Positions 31,634-38,437 of a DNA stretch of 38,437 bases are shown piece after piece (positions within the stretch are counted from its first letter, which is position 1; each line of letters opens with the position of its first letter). A model generated the notes under the pieces. The model did not search any database and was not told the origin of the DNA. It worked only from the letters and a program-made list of their open reading frames with translations. Position numbers and translations under genes: made by a program. This DNA is from Thermoactinomycetaceae bacterium (lineage in GTDB: Bacteria > Bacillota > Bacilli > Thermoactinomycetales > Thermoactinomycetaceae): positions 1-38,437 of the forward strand of contig JANWIG010000044.1 of assembly GCA_025449975.1 (NCBI GenBank), given 5' to 3'.

Positions 31634-32523
31634 ATGCGAAAACCAAAGATAAAATCGCAACAGTTGTCTTTTATCTGATCACGTTGATCATTGTTGCCAC
31701 TTTACTTGGATTACTTGGAGTGATTCTAACCAATGGAATCCAGGTGATTGATTGGGAGTTTGTTACCGAAGGTCCAGGTTCGATTCTAACGGGTGGCGGA
31801 GGAGTAGGTCCCCAACTATTTAATTCTTTTTACCTTTTGATCCTAACCATGATTATAACGATTCCACTCGGTTTAGGCGGCGGAATCTATATGGCGGAAT
31901 ATGCAAAACCCAGTCGAATGACACAGGTTCTTCGTACCAGCATTGAAGTACTCTCTTCTCTGCCTTCGATCGTTGTCGGTTTGTTTGGTTTGTTGGTGTT
32001 TGTTCAATATACGGGATGGGGATATTCACTAGCTGCAGGGGCATTGGCTCTCACCGTTTTTAATCTGCCCCTAATGGTCCGGATCGTTGAACAATCTTTA
32101 TCAGCCGTTCCAAGAGAGCAAAAAGAGGCTGCGCTCGCTTTAGGAATCACCCATTGGCAAACGATTTTGCGTGTTTTATTGCCTGCAGCTCTCCCTGGGA
32201 TTGTAACCGGAACGATTTTGGCTGCGGGACGTGTCTTTGGAGAGGCAGCTGCGTTGATGTTTACGGCAGGAATGACGACGCCGATGATTGATTTTACCGA
32301 TTGGGATCCAACTTCACCTTTTTCACCACTCAATCCGTTTCGTCCTGCTTCTACACTAGCTGTTCATATTTGGAAAACAAACGCAGAGGGACTTGCCGTC
32401 GATGCCCAAGATATTATGGCTGGTTCTGCCGCCCTATTGGTGATAGCGGTCTTGATTTTTAATTTAGGTGCTCGTTGGTTAGGACGGTTGATTCAGACAC
32501 GTTTAACTTCAAGTAGTAAATAA
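31630..32523 (+). CDS. pstA: phosphate ABC transporter permease PstA
   Basis: The 297-residue partner permease has six membrane segments, GGGIYMAEYAKPSRM, PSIVVGLFGLLVFV, the EAA loop EAALALGITHWQTILRVLLPAALPGIVTG and GRVFGEAAALMFTAG. ATG 31630 overlaps the pstC stop; the frame extends back to 31543, but that part lies within pstC. With PstC it forms the membrane pore for phosphate. Confidence 0.95.
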   Translation: MNAKTKDKIATVVFYLITLIIVATLLGLLGVILTNGIQVIDWEFVTEGPGSILTGGGGVGPQLFNSFYLLILTMIITIPLGLGGGIYMAEYAKPSRMTQVLRTSIEVLSSLPSIVVGLFGLLVFVQYTGWGYSLAAGALALTVFNLPLMVRIVEQSLSAVPREQKEAALALGITHWQTILRVLLPAALPGIVTGTILAAGRVFGEAAALMFTAGMTTPMIDFTDWDPTSPFSPLNPFRPASTLAVHIWKTNAEGLAVDAQDIMAGSAALLVIAVLIFNLGARWLGRLIQTRLTSSSK

Positions 32524-32535
32524 GGGGGCGATTTG

Positions 32536-33363
32536 ATGCCGGTTCAATCGATTGTTTCTCCAGTAAAACCCCGCATAGATGAAAAACGAGTGGAGAAAGA
32601 GCTAGTCAAATCCGTTATTCAAATGAAGACGAAAGATTTAAATGTTTATTATGGTGAGAAGCATGCTGTTAAAGATGTAAATATCTGTTTTTATGAGAAA
32701 ACCGTTACGGCGTTTATCGGTCCTTCCGGATGCGGAAAATCGACGGTTTTACGTTGTCTAAATCGGATGAATGATACCATACCGGGGGCCAAGGTAACCG
32801 GAGAGATTTGGATTGAAGATGTCGATGTGAACGACCCGTCGATTCATCCAATTAACTTAAGACGGCATGTGGGAATGGTATTCCAAAAGCCCAATCCATT
32901 TGCGAAATCGATCTACGATAACATGACGTTGGCTCCACGATTATATGGAGCATCCAAGCAAGAGCAGGAACAACTGGTAGAAGATAGCCTGAAAAAAGTG
33001 GGATTATGGGATGAAGTTAAAGATCGATTAAAAGAGTCAGCACTGGATTTATCAGGAGGACAACAGCAACGTCTTTGTATTGCCCGTGCGATTGCGATGA
33101 AGCCGAAGATTTTGCTACTGGATGAGCCTACTTCGGCATTGGATCCGGTCTCCACTGCAAAAATTGAAGAGTTGGTTCGCGAATTAAAGAAAGAATTTAC
33201 GATTATTATAGTGACGCATAATATGCAGCAAGCTGCGCGGATTTCCGACTATACAGCATACTTTTATATGGGAAACTTAATCGAATGGAATCGGACAGAA
33301 AAGCTATTTACGACACCAGAGAAAAAACAGACAGAAGATTATTTAAGTGGGCGCTTCGGCTAA
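32536..33363 (+). CDS. pstB: phosphate ABC transporter ATP-binding protein PstB (first copy)
   Basis: The 275-residue ATPase has Walker [11 protein letters not shown]-loop VFQKPNPF, signature LSGGQQQR, Walker [14 protein letters not shown] and the switch His in [10 protein letters not shown]. An N-terminal extension of about 30 residues is longer than in the second copy. ATG 32536 is better placed than TTG 32533 relative to AAGGGGGCG. Two pstB genes in tandem are also found in B. subtilis (pstBA, pstBB); which copy corresponds to which is not decided here. Confidence 0.94.
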   Translation: MPVQSIVSPVKPRIDEKRVEKELVKSVIQMKTKDLNVYYGEKHAVKDVNICFYEKTVTAFIGPSGCGKSTVLRCLNRMNDTIPGAKVTGEIWIEDVDVNDPSIHPINLRRHVGMVFQKPNPFAKSIYDNMTLAPRLYGASKQEQEQLVEDSLKKVGLWDEVKDRLKESALDLSGGQQQRLCIARAIAMKPKILLLDEPTSALDPVSTAKIEELVRELKKEFTIIIVTHNMQQAARISDYTAYFYMGNLIEWNRTEKLFTTPEKKQTEDYLSGRFG

Positions 33364-33388
33364 CGGATGGGTGAAAGGAGGGAATGGA

Positions 33389-34144
33389 GTGTCTGAAAAA
33401 ATTGTTGTACGCGATTTTAATTTATACTATGGCGAGAAACAAGCGTTGATCGATAATAACCTGATCATTGAGAGAAATAAGGTGACTGCGCTGATTGGCC
33501 CATCTGGTTGCGGAAAATCGACCTTTCTCCGTAGTATCAATCGCATGAATGATTTGATTCCAGGTGTTCGAACATCGGGGACAATTGAAATCGATGGGCA
33601 AAATATCTATGGAGAAGAGCAAGATTTGGTTTTGTTGCGGAAAAATGTAGGGATGGTTTTTCAGCAGCCCAATCCTTTTCCTTTATCCATCTATGACAAT
33701 ATTGCCTATGGTCCACGAATCCATGGGTTCAATGATAAGAAGAAATTGGATGAAATCGTTGAAACGACTTTAAAACAGGCTAACTTATGGGAAGAAGTAA
33801 AGGATCGCTTGCATACATCAGCGTTGGGCCTGTCAGGCGGGCAACAACAGCGGTTGGTGATCGCCCGCGTCCTCGCAGTACAGCCTGATGTGATTCTGAT
33901 GGATGAACCGGCTTCGGCACTCGATCCCATCGCTACGGAAAGACTGGAAGAGCTGATCGATTACTTAAAAAAGAGTTACACCATTGTGATTGTGACCCAT
34001 AATATGCAGCAAGCTGCCCGCGTATCCGATATGACTGCCTTTTACCTAAATGGAGAAATCATTGAATATACCGAAACCAATCTCCTCTTCACAAATCCTT
34101 CCGATCAACGTACCGAAGACTATATTAGTGGACGTTTTGGTTAA
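33389..34144 (+). CDS. pstB: phosphate ABC transporter ATP-binding protein PstB (second copy)
   Basis: The 251-residue ATPase has Walker [25 protein letters not shown], signature LSGGQQQR, Walker [14 protein letters not shown] and THNMQQAAR. It is clearly related to the copy before it but differs over most of its length, so the duplication is old. GTG 33389 follows AAAGGAGGG. The open stretch before it (from 33347) overlaps the first copy and is not coding. PstB homo- or heterodimers could form. Confidence 0.94.
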   Translation: MSEKIVVRDFNLYYGEKQALIDNNLIIERNKVTALIGPSGCGKSTFLRSINRMNDLIPGVRTSGTIEIDGQNIYGEEQDLVLLRKNVGMVFQQPNPFPLSIYDNIAYGPRIHGFNDKKKLDEIVETTLKQANLWEEVKDRLHTSALGLSGGQQQRLVIARVLAVQPDVILMDEPASALDPIATERLEELIDYLKKSYTIVIVTHNMQQAARVSDMTAFYLNGEIIEYTETNLLFTNPSDQRTEDYISGRFG

Positions 34145-34158
34145 AAAGGAGCATGGGT

Positions 34159-34812
34159 ATGTCTCGACAATTTGAAGAATCCTTATCGAAATTGAAACAG
34201 AAGATTTTAAAAATGGGTGAAAAAGTAGAGATTGCCATCAGTAAGTCGGCTCGCTCGTTAACCAATCAGGAGTTTTTTTTAGCGCAAGAAGTGATTGCCA
34301 AAGATCTGGAAATTGATCAATTGGAAGCGGAAATCGATGACTTTGTCGCTAAACTGATCGCTACGCAACAGCCCGTTGCCAAAAATATGCGTAAACTGGT
34401 CGCTGCTTTGAAAATAGTTGCTGACTTGGAACGAATGGGTGATCTAGCTGTCGATATCGCCGAGATTACACTCCGAATGCGTGATCAAAAATTACCAGTC
34501 TTTCAGGAATGGTATGAAATTCCAGAGATGCTGAAAATCGTACAAGCGATGGTGCATGATGGGATCAATTCTTATATCACGGGAAATGTGCAATTGGCGA
34601 AGAAAATAGCAAAATGGGACGACAAAGTGGATCGGCTGAACTACAAGATGCTCATTGAAACAACCAAATCGATTCATAGCCAAAGACACCCTGAATCCTA
34701 TTTTCTCCTCTGCTTTGTTGCCCATTATCTCGAACGGATTGGGGATCATGTGACCAATATCGCCGAAAGCGTCATTTATATAGAAACAGGGAAATATATC
34801 GATCTAAATTGA
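34159..34812 (+). CDS. phoU: PhoU phosphate signalling protein
   Basis: The 217-residue protein is all-helical with two PhoU three-helix repeats. Each carries the metal-binding pattern: DLERMGDLAVDIAE (first) and LERIGDHVTNIAE (second). PhoU links the Pst transporter to PhoR so that phosphate uptake silences the regulon, and restrains uptake. Of ATG 34153 and 34159 the second has proper distance from AAAAGGAG. B. subtilis, to my knowledge, has no phoU in its pst operon, so this module is closer to that of other Bacillota. A strong terminator follows. Confidence 0.94.
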   Translation: MSRQFEESLSKLKQKILKMGEKVEIAISKSARSLTNQEFFLAQEVIAKDLEIDQLEAEIDDFVAKLIATQQPVAKNMRKLVAALKIVADLERMGDLAVDIAEITLRMRDQKLPVFQEWYEIPEMLKIVQAMVHDGINSYITGNVQLAKKIAKWDDKVDRLNYKMLIETTKSIHSQRHPESYFLLCFVAHYLERIGDHVTNIAESVIYIETGKYIDLN

Positions 34813-34813
34813 T

Positions 34814-34860
34814 AAAGATGTTGCCCCTATTCATCTTCGCAGGGGCAACATCTTTCTTTT
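34814..34860 (+). terminator. Rho-independent terminator after phoU
   Basis: A perfect 15-bp stem (34814-34828 with 34841-34855; core TTGCCCCT/AGGGGCAA) is followed by CTTTTT. It ends the pst-phoU operon. Confidence 0.92.
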
Positions 34861-34958
34861 TATCTTTGCAGGCGGGAAAAAAACGTTTTAGCATCATTTG
34901 CCAACGAGAAATGATAAGATAGTTTGATAGAGAAAAGAAGAGATAGTGAAAAACGCGC

Positions 34959-34980
34959 CGTAGCAAATCCAGTTGCTACG
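34959..34980. repeat. Inverted repeat upstream of polA
   Basis: CGTAGCAA and TTGCTACG form a perfect 8-bp stem with a 6-base loop. It is not followed by a T-run. The polA -10 candidate is TGATACAAT (35034-35042), an extended element without a good -35. The rest of 34861-35103 holds no gene. Confidence 0.4.
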
Positions 34981-35103
34981 AAAACATTCGTTCGCAAACT
35001 TCACAGGCTTGCTGGAAGAGGATAGGGAACAAATGATACAATATTCCTGCTCTAGGTTCGAACGGATGAATGATGGATACATGGGAAAGGTGCAGGTGAT
35101 TTC

Positions 35104-37743
35104 GTGAGTAAATTGGTTTTAATCGATGGAAATAGCATTGCTTATCGTGCATTTTATGCACTTCCACTTTTATCCAATGCAAGTGGCATTTATACCAATG
35201 CCGTTTATGGCTTTACGACGATGTTAATGAAGATCTTAGAGACGGAAAAGCCGACCCATCTGTTGGTGGCGTTTGATGCCAGCAAGTTAACCTTTCGGCA
35301 TAAAACGTTTGCGGATTATAAAGGAAAGCGGGACAAGACACCAGGGGAATTGTCTGAACAGTTGCCTTTCATTCGAGAGGTGCTGGATGCTTTTCAGATC
35401 CGTCATTTTGAATTGGACGGGTATGAAGCGGATGACATTATTGGAACATTGGTCAAACAAGCGAATCAGCAGAAGCAATCCACTTTGGTAATCAGTGGAG
35501 ATAAAGATTTGTTGCAATTGGTCAGCGACTATGTCCATGTTTCGATTCCGAGAAAAGGTCTGTCGGATGCAGTGCGCTATGATCCCGAAGAGATTGAGAA
35601 AAAGTATGGTCTCATTCCCGAACAAATTGTCGATTTAAAAGGATTGATGGGAGATCCATCTGATAATATCCCAGGGATTCCTGGTGTCGGTGAGAAAACG
35701 GCCCTAAAACTGCTTCGTTTGTATCCGACTGTCGAAGAGATTGTTGAGCATATCGACGAGATTCCCGGGAAAAAACTACAGGAAAAAGTGCGTCTGCATA
35801 AAGAGCAAGCGTTGATGAGCAAACAGTTGGCCAAGATTTACTGTGATGTTCCTCTCCCCTTTTCCATTGAGGACTTGTCCTATTCGGGGGAGAATCCGGA
35901 GAAGGTTCTGGAGATCTTTAAGCGGTTGGAATTTAAATCCTTGCTGGAACGGATTCAAGTAACTGCTCCTGAACAAGAGGCAACGGTGATCGATGTAAAC
36001 TATCTGGAGTTTCAAGATGGGAAGGAAGAGGAGATCACTTCCTTACTACAAAAAGATCAGCTTTCTTTTTTTATTGAGACGAATGAAGAAAACCCTCATC
36101 GTGCCGCGATCACGGGAATGGTGATTACAGACGGTCAGACCCACTTATTTTTAAAGATGGAACAAGTGAAAGACTGGTTGCCATTTCGAGAATGGCTCCG
36201 AGATTCACAGCGACGGAAAGTGGTTTTTGATAGTAAAAAAACCAACATCTTATTGGCCAATCATCATTTAGAGATCGATGGAATCGGTTTGGATGTCGTA
36301 CTGGCCGCGTATCTTTTAAATCCTTCGGAAACGGCTCTGGAGCTAAGTGATCTTGCTAGCAGATACATTGGTTTAATTTTACCGAGTGATGAAGAGGTAT
36401 ATGGCAAAGGAGCCAAACGACGAGAGCTGGTTGGACAAGAGCTCGCCCAACATGTTGTTCGCAAGGGGGTCGTGATGCACCAATTGTACCCCAAGTTGCA
36501 AGCGGAGATCGATTCGCTGGGGCTAAACGCGTTGTTGTATGAATTGGAAATGCCCCTGGCTCTGGTGTTAGCGAAAATGGAATGTCAAGGGATTCGCATT
36601 GATCGGGAGCGGTTGGATGAGTTGGGTGAAGCGTTAAAGGAAACCTTGGATAAGTTGACGGAGGAGATTTATGCCATCGCCGGAGTCACCTTTAATCTCA
36701 ATTCGCCAAAGCAGTTGGGAGAAGTGCTGTTTGACAAGCTCGGTTTACCGGTGTTGAAAAAAACAAAGACAGGTTATTCCACAAGTGCCGATGTATTAAA
36801 AGCGTTAGCACCTCAGCATGAGATTGTCGAAAAGATTTTACATTATCGAACGGTTGGCAAGCTCTATTCCACTTATTACGAAGGATTGAAAAAAGAGATT
36901 CGCTCAGATGGGAAGATTCATACCCAGTTCCAACAGACGATTACTTCGACAGGGCGGCTAAGCAGTACAGAGCCAAACTTACAAAACATCCCGATTCGTT
37001 TAGAAGAAGGGCGACGAATTCGCCAAGTATTTGTTCCAGCAGAAAAAGGATGGTATATTCTCGGTGCCGATTATTCACAGATTGAGCTCCGCGTATTGGC
37101 ACACTTATCGCAAGATGCGGCTCTATTACGAGCATTCCGCGAGAATCAAGATATTCACACCCAGACGGCGATGGATATCTTTGATGTGCCTTTTGAAGAG
37201 GTCACTTCATTGATGAGACGACAAGCAAAAGCTGTCAATTTTGGAATCATTTATGGGATTAGTGATTTTGGTTTGTCGCAGAATTTAGGGATCACCCGTA
37301 AGGAAGCCAAACGATTTATTGAACGGTATTTTGCTACCTATCCCGATGTAAAGAAATTTATGGAAAACATTGTGGAGCAAGCGCGGCAAGATGGGTATGT
37401 GACCACCTTGTTAAATCGCCGACGCTATTTGCCAGATATTCGTTCATCCAATTACAATGTGCGGAGTTTTGCTGAGCGGACAGCGATGAATACTCCCATC
37501 CAAGGAACGGCAGCTGATATTATTAAATATGCCATGGTAAACTTGGATCGAGAAATAACCAAACGTAAGTTGCAGAGCCGGCTGTTGCTTCAAGTGCATG
37601 ACGAATTGGTTTTCGAAGTACCGAAAGAAGAGCTGGAAACGATGAAGGAATTGATTCGACAAGTGATGGAGTCAGCCATCACACTGGATGTTCCACTCAA
37701 GGTAGATTTAAGCTATGGAGATAATTGGTATGAGGCAAAATAA
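35104..37743 (+). CDS. polA: DNA polymerase I
   Basis: The 879-residue enzyme removes RNA primers and fills repair gaps. The N-terminal 5'-3' exonuclease (about 1-290) shows LIDGNSIAYRAFYA, GYEADDIIGTL, SGDKDLLQLV and GDPSDNIPGIPGVGEKTA. The middle 3'-5' exonuclease-like domain (about 300-460) has lost the acidic residues needed for proofreading: the first motif reads SFFIETN and the later Asp position reads KKTN. This is usual for Bacillus-type Pol I. The polymerase domain has motif A DYSQIELRVLAH (Asp656), motif B RRQAKAVNFGIIYG and motif C QVHDELVFE (Asp833). The start is GTG 35104. mutM follows 20 bases later. Confidence 0.97.
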   Translation: MSKLVLIDGNSIAYRAFYALPLLSNASGIYTNAVYGFTTMLMKILETEKPTHLLVAFDASKLTFRHKTFADYKGKRDKTPGELSEQLPFIREVLDAFQIRHFELDGYEADDIIGTLVKQANQQKQSTLVISGDKDLLQLVSDYVHVSIPRKGLSDAVRYDPEEIEKKYGLIPEQIVDLKGLMGDPSDNIPGIPGVGEKTALKLLRLYPTVEEIVEHIDEIPGKKLQEKVRLHKEQALMSKQLAKIYCDVPLPFSIEDLSYSGENPEKVLEIFKRLEFKSLLERIQVTAPEQEATVIDVNYLEFQDGKEEEITSLLQKDQLSFFIETNEENPHRAAITGMVITDGQTHLFLKMEQVKDWLPFREWLRDSQRRKVVFDSKKTNILLANHHLEIDGIGLDVVLAAYLLNPSETALELSDLASRYIGLILPSDEEVYGKGAKRRELVGQELAQHVVRKGVVMHQLYPKLQAEIDSLGLNALLYELEMPLALVLAKMECQGIRIDRERLDELGEALKETLDKLTEEIYAIAGVTFNLNSPKQLGEVLFDKLGLPVLKKTKTGYSTSADVLKALAPQHEIVEKILHYRTVGKLYSTYYEGLKKEIRSDGKIHTQFQQTITSTGRLSSTEPNLQNIPIRLEEGRRIRQVFVPAEKGWYILGADYSQIELRVLAHLSQDAALLRAFRENQDIHTQTAMDIFDVPFEEVTSLMRRQAKAVNFGIIYGISDFGLSQNLGITRKEAKRFIERYFATYPDVKKFMENIVEQARQDGYVTTLLNRRRYLPDIRSSNYNVRSFAERTAMNTPIQGTAADIIKYAMVNLDREITKRKLQSRLLLQVHDELVFEVPKEELETMKELIRQVMESAITLDVPLKVDLSYGDNWYEAK

Positions 37744-37763
37744 GAGATAGGGAGAGAGAAGCA

Positions 37764-38437
37764 TTGCCAGAGTTACCCGAAGTAGAAACGATTAAACGAA
37801 CGTTGTCAGAGCTGGTAATTGGGAAAAAGATTGCCGATGTTACCGTCAAATATCCAAAAATCGTGAAGATGCCCGAAGATGTTGAGGTATTCCGTCAACA
37901 GTTGCGCGGAACAAGGATCAGCAAGATTAGTCGGAGAGGGAAATTTCTAAAAATCCACTGCTCTCCGTGGATCTTGGTATCTCATTTGCGGATGGAAGGG
38001 AAATATCGTTTGTTTTCTCAAGCGGATCCGCTGGAGAAGCATACCCATGTGATTTTTCATTTTACGGATGGAACCGAGTTACGATATAAAGATGTGCGAA
38101 AGTTTGGGACGATGCATTTATTGGTTGAAGGAGAAGAAGAACAGGTTCAACCCTTGAAGAAACTCGGTCCCGAGCCATTATCGGATCAATTTACGCTATC
38201 GTGGTTTCAGGATGAACTAAGCAAACGATCGACGAAGATGAAGGCATTGTTGCTCAATCAAACGTTTCTGGTGGGATTAGGAAATATTTATGTGGATGAG
38301 GCGTTGTTTCAGGCGAAAGTACACCCTGAACGACCTGCTTCTTCTTTAAAGCCAGATGAAGTTAAGCGGCTCTATCATGCCATTCGGCAAACATTGTCGC
38401 GAGCGATTCAGGCAGGAGGATCCTCGATTCGTTCTTA
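37764..38437 (+). CDS. mutM: formamidopyrimidine-DNA glycosylase (3' end cut by window edge)
   Basis: The 224 codons present give the catalytic N-terminus (initiator TTG then PELPEVETI, with the nucleophilic Pro2 and Glu3), the beta-hairpin Lys60 in RRGKFL, SHLRMEGKYR, YKDVRKFGTMHL and the helix-two-turn-helix NQTFLVGLGNIYVDEALF. It ends at GGSSIRS, just before the C-terminal zinc finger, which lies outside the window. The enzyme excises 8-oxoguanine and formamidopyrimidines and nicks the strand. Start TTG 37764 follows GGGAGAGAG. The polA-mutM order is that of B. subtilis, and the two are likely one operon. Confidence 0.96.
   Translation, partial: MPELPEVETIKRTLSELVIGKKIADVTVKYPKIVKMPEDVEVFRQQLRGTRISKISRRGKFLKIHCSPWILVSHLRMEGKYRLFSQADPLEKHTHVIFHFTDGTELRYKDVRKFGTMHLLVEGEEEQVQPLKKLGPEPLSDQFTLSWFQDELSKRSTKMKALLLNQTFLVGLGNIYVDEALFQAKVHPERPASSLKPDEVKRLYHAIRQTLSRAIQAGGSSIRS

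Noticed and set aside
1-38437. CRISPR arrays, tRNA or rRNA genes, prophage or restriction systems
   Set aside because: No regularly spaced repeats, no cloverleaf or rRNA sequence and no phage or defence-type proteins were seen in any part of the window.

Overview
The window is a core chromosomal segment of a spore-forming Gram-positive bacterium of the order Bacillales. The evidence is the gene order ytkL-ytoI-ytpI-ytrI-ytrH-dnaE-malic enzyme-accD-accA-pfkA-pyk-fxsA-ytvI-citZ-icd-mdh-phoP-phoR-polA-mutM. From memory this is nearly the Bacillus subtilis order. Sporulation genes (YheC/D, YtrH, YtrI, YtvI), AGGAGG-type ribosome binding sites, Bacillus-type pyruvate kinase with a C-terminal PEP-utiliser domain and frequent TTG/GTG starts agree with this. 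The inserted genes and missing neighbours (no nrnA beside ytpI, no ytwI beside ytvI) suggest a lineage other than Bacillus proper. A thermoactinomycete-like genus is possible but is only a guess.

Layout. 1-2.5 kb: a divergent pair, a coat-associated ATP-grasp protein (minus strand, cut by the left edge) and a yheA-like gene, then ytkL. 2.6-5.0 kb: ytoI and a two-domain gamma-glutamylcyclotransferase-like gene. 5.0-6.7 kb: minus-strand ytpI, an unrecognised 65-residue gene and the sporulation pair ytrH-ytrI. 6.8-10.9 kb: dnaE and a pgpA/yutG-like phosphatase. 10.9-11.2 kb: a decayed IS200/IS605-type element that keeps only the last codons of tnpB and its structured 3' end. 11.2-18.7 kb: a small membrane protein, malic enzyme, the carboxyltransferase subunits accD-accA, pfkA and pyk. 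18.7-21.1 kb: an unlisted 24-codon, very basic minus-strand ORF, an acyl-CoA thioesterase, fxsA and ytvI. 21.6-25.3 kb: citrate synthase, isocitrate dehydrogenase and malate dehydrogenase. 25.6-26.8 kb: a radical SAM/SPASM protein. 27.1-34.8 kb: phoPR followed directly by pstS-pstC-pstA-pstB-pstB-phoU, with a PhoP-box-like array before pstS. 35.1-38.4 kb: polA and a 3'-truncated mutM.

How it works together. The central block covers lower glycolysis (PfkA, Pyk), pyruvate/malate exchange (malic enzyme), commitment to fatty acid synthesis (AccDA) and the oxidative TCA branch (CitZ, Icd, Mdh). The right block is a self-contained phosphate module: sensor and regulator, high-affinity ABC importer and PhoU. 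DnaE, PolA and MutM are replication and repair genes.

Most of the window is ordinary conserved genome and no clearly new multi-gene system is visible. The items most worth a second look are the 24-residue Arg/Lys/Trp micro-ORF at 18706-18780, the transposon-derived structured RNA relic at 10858-11212, the 65-residue ORF standing where nrnA is expected, and the radical SAM insertion between mdh and phoP.
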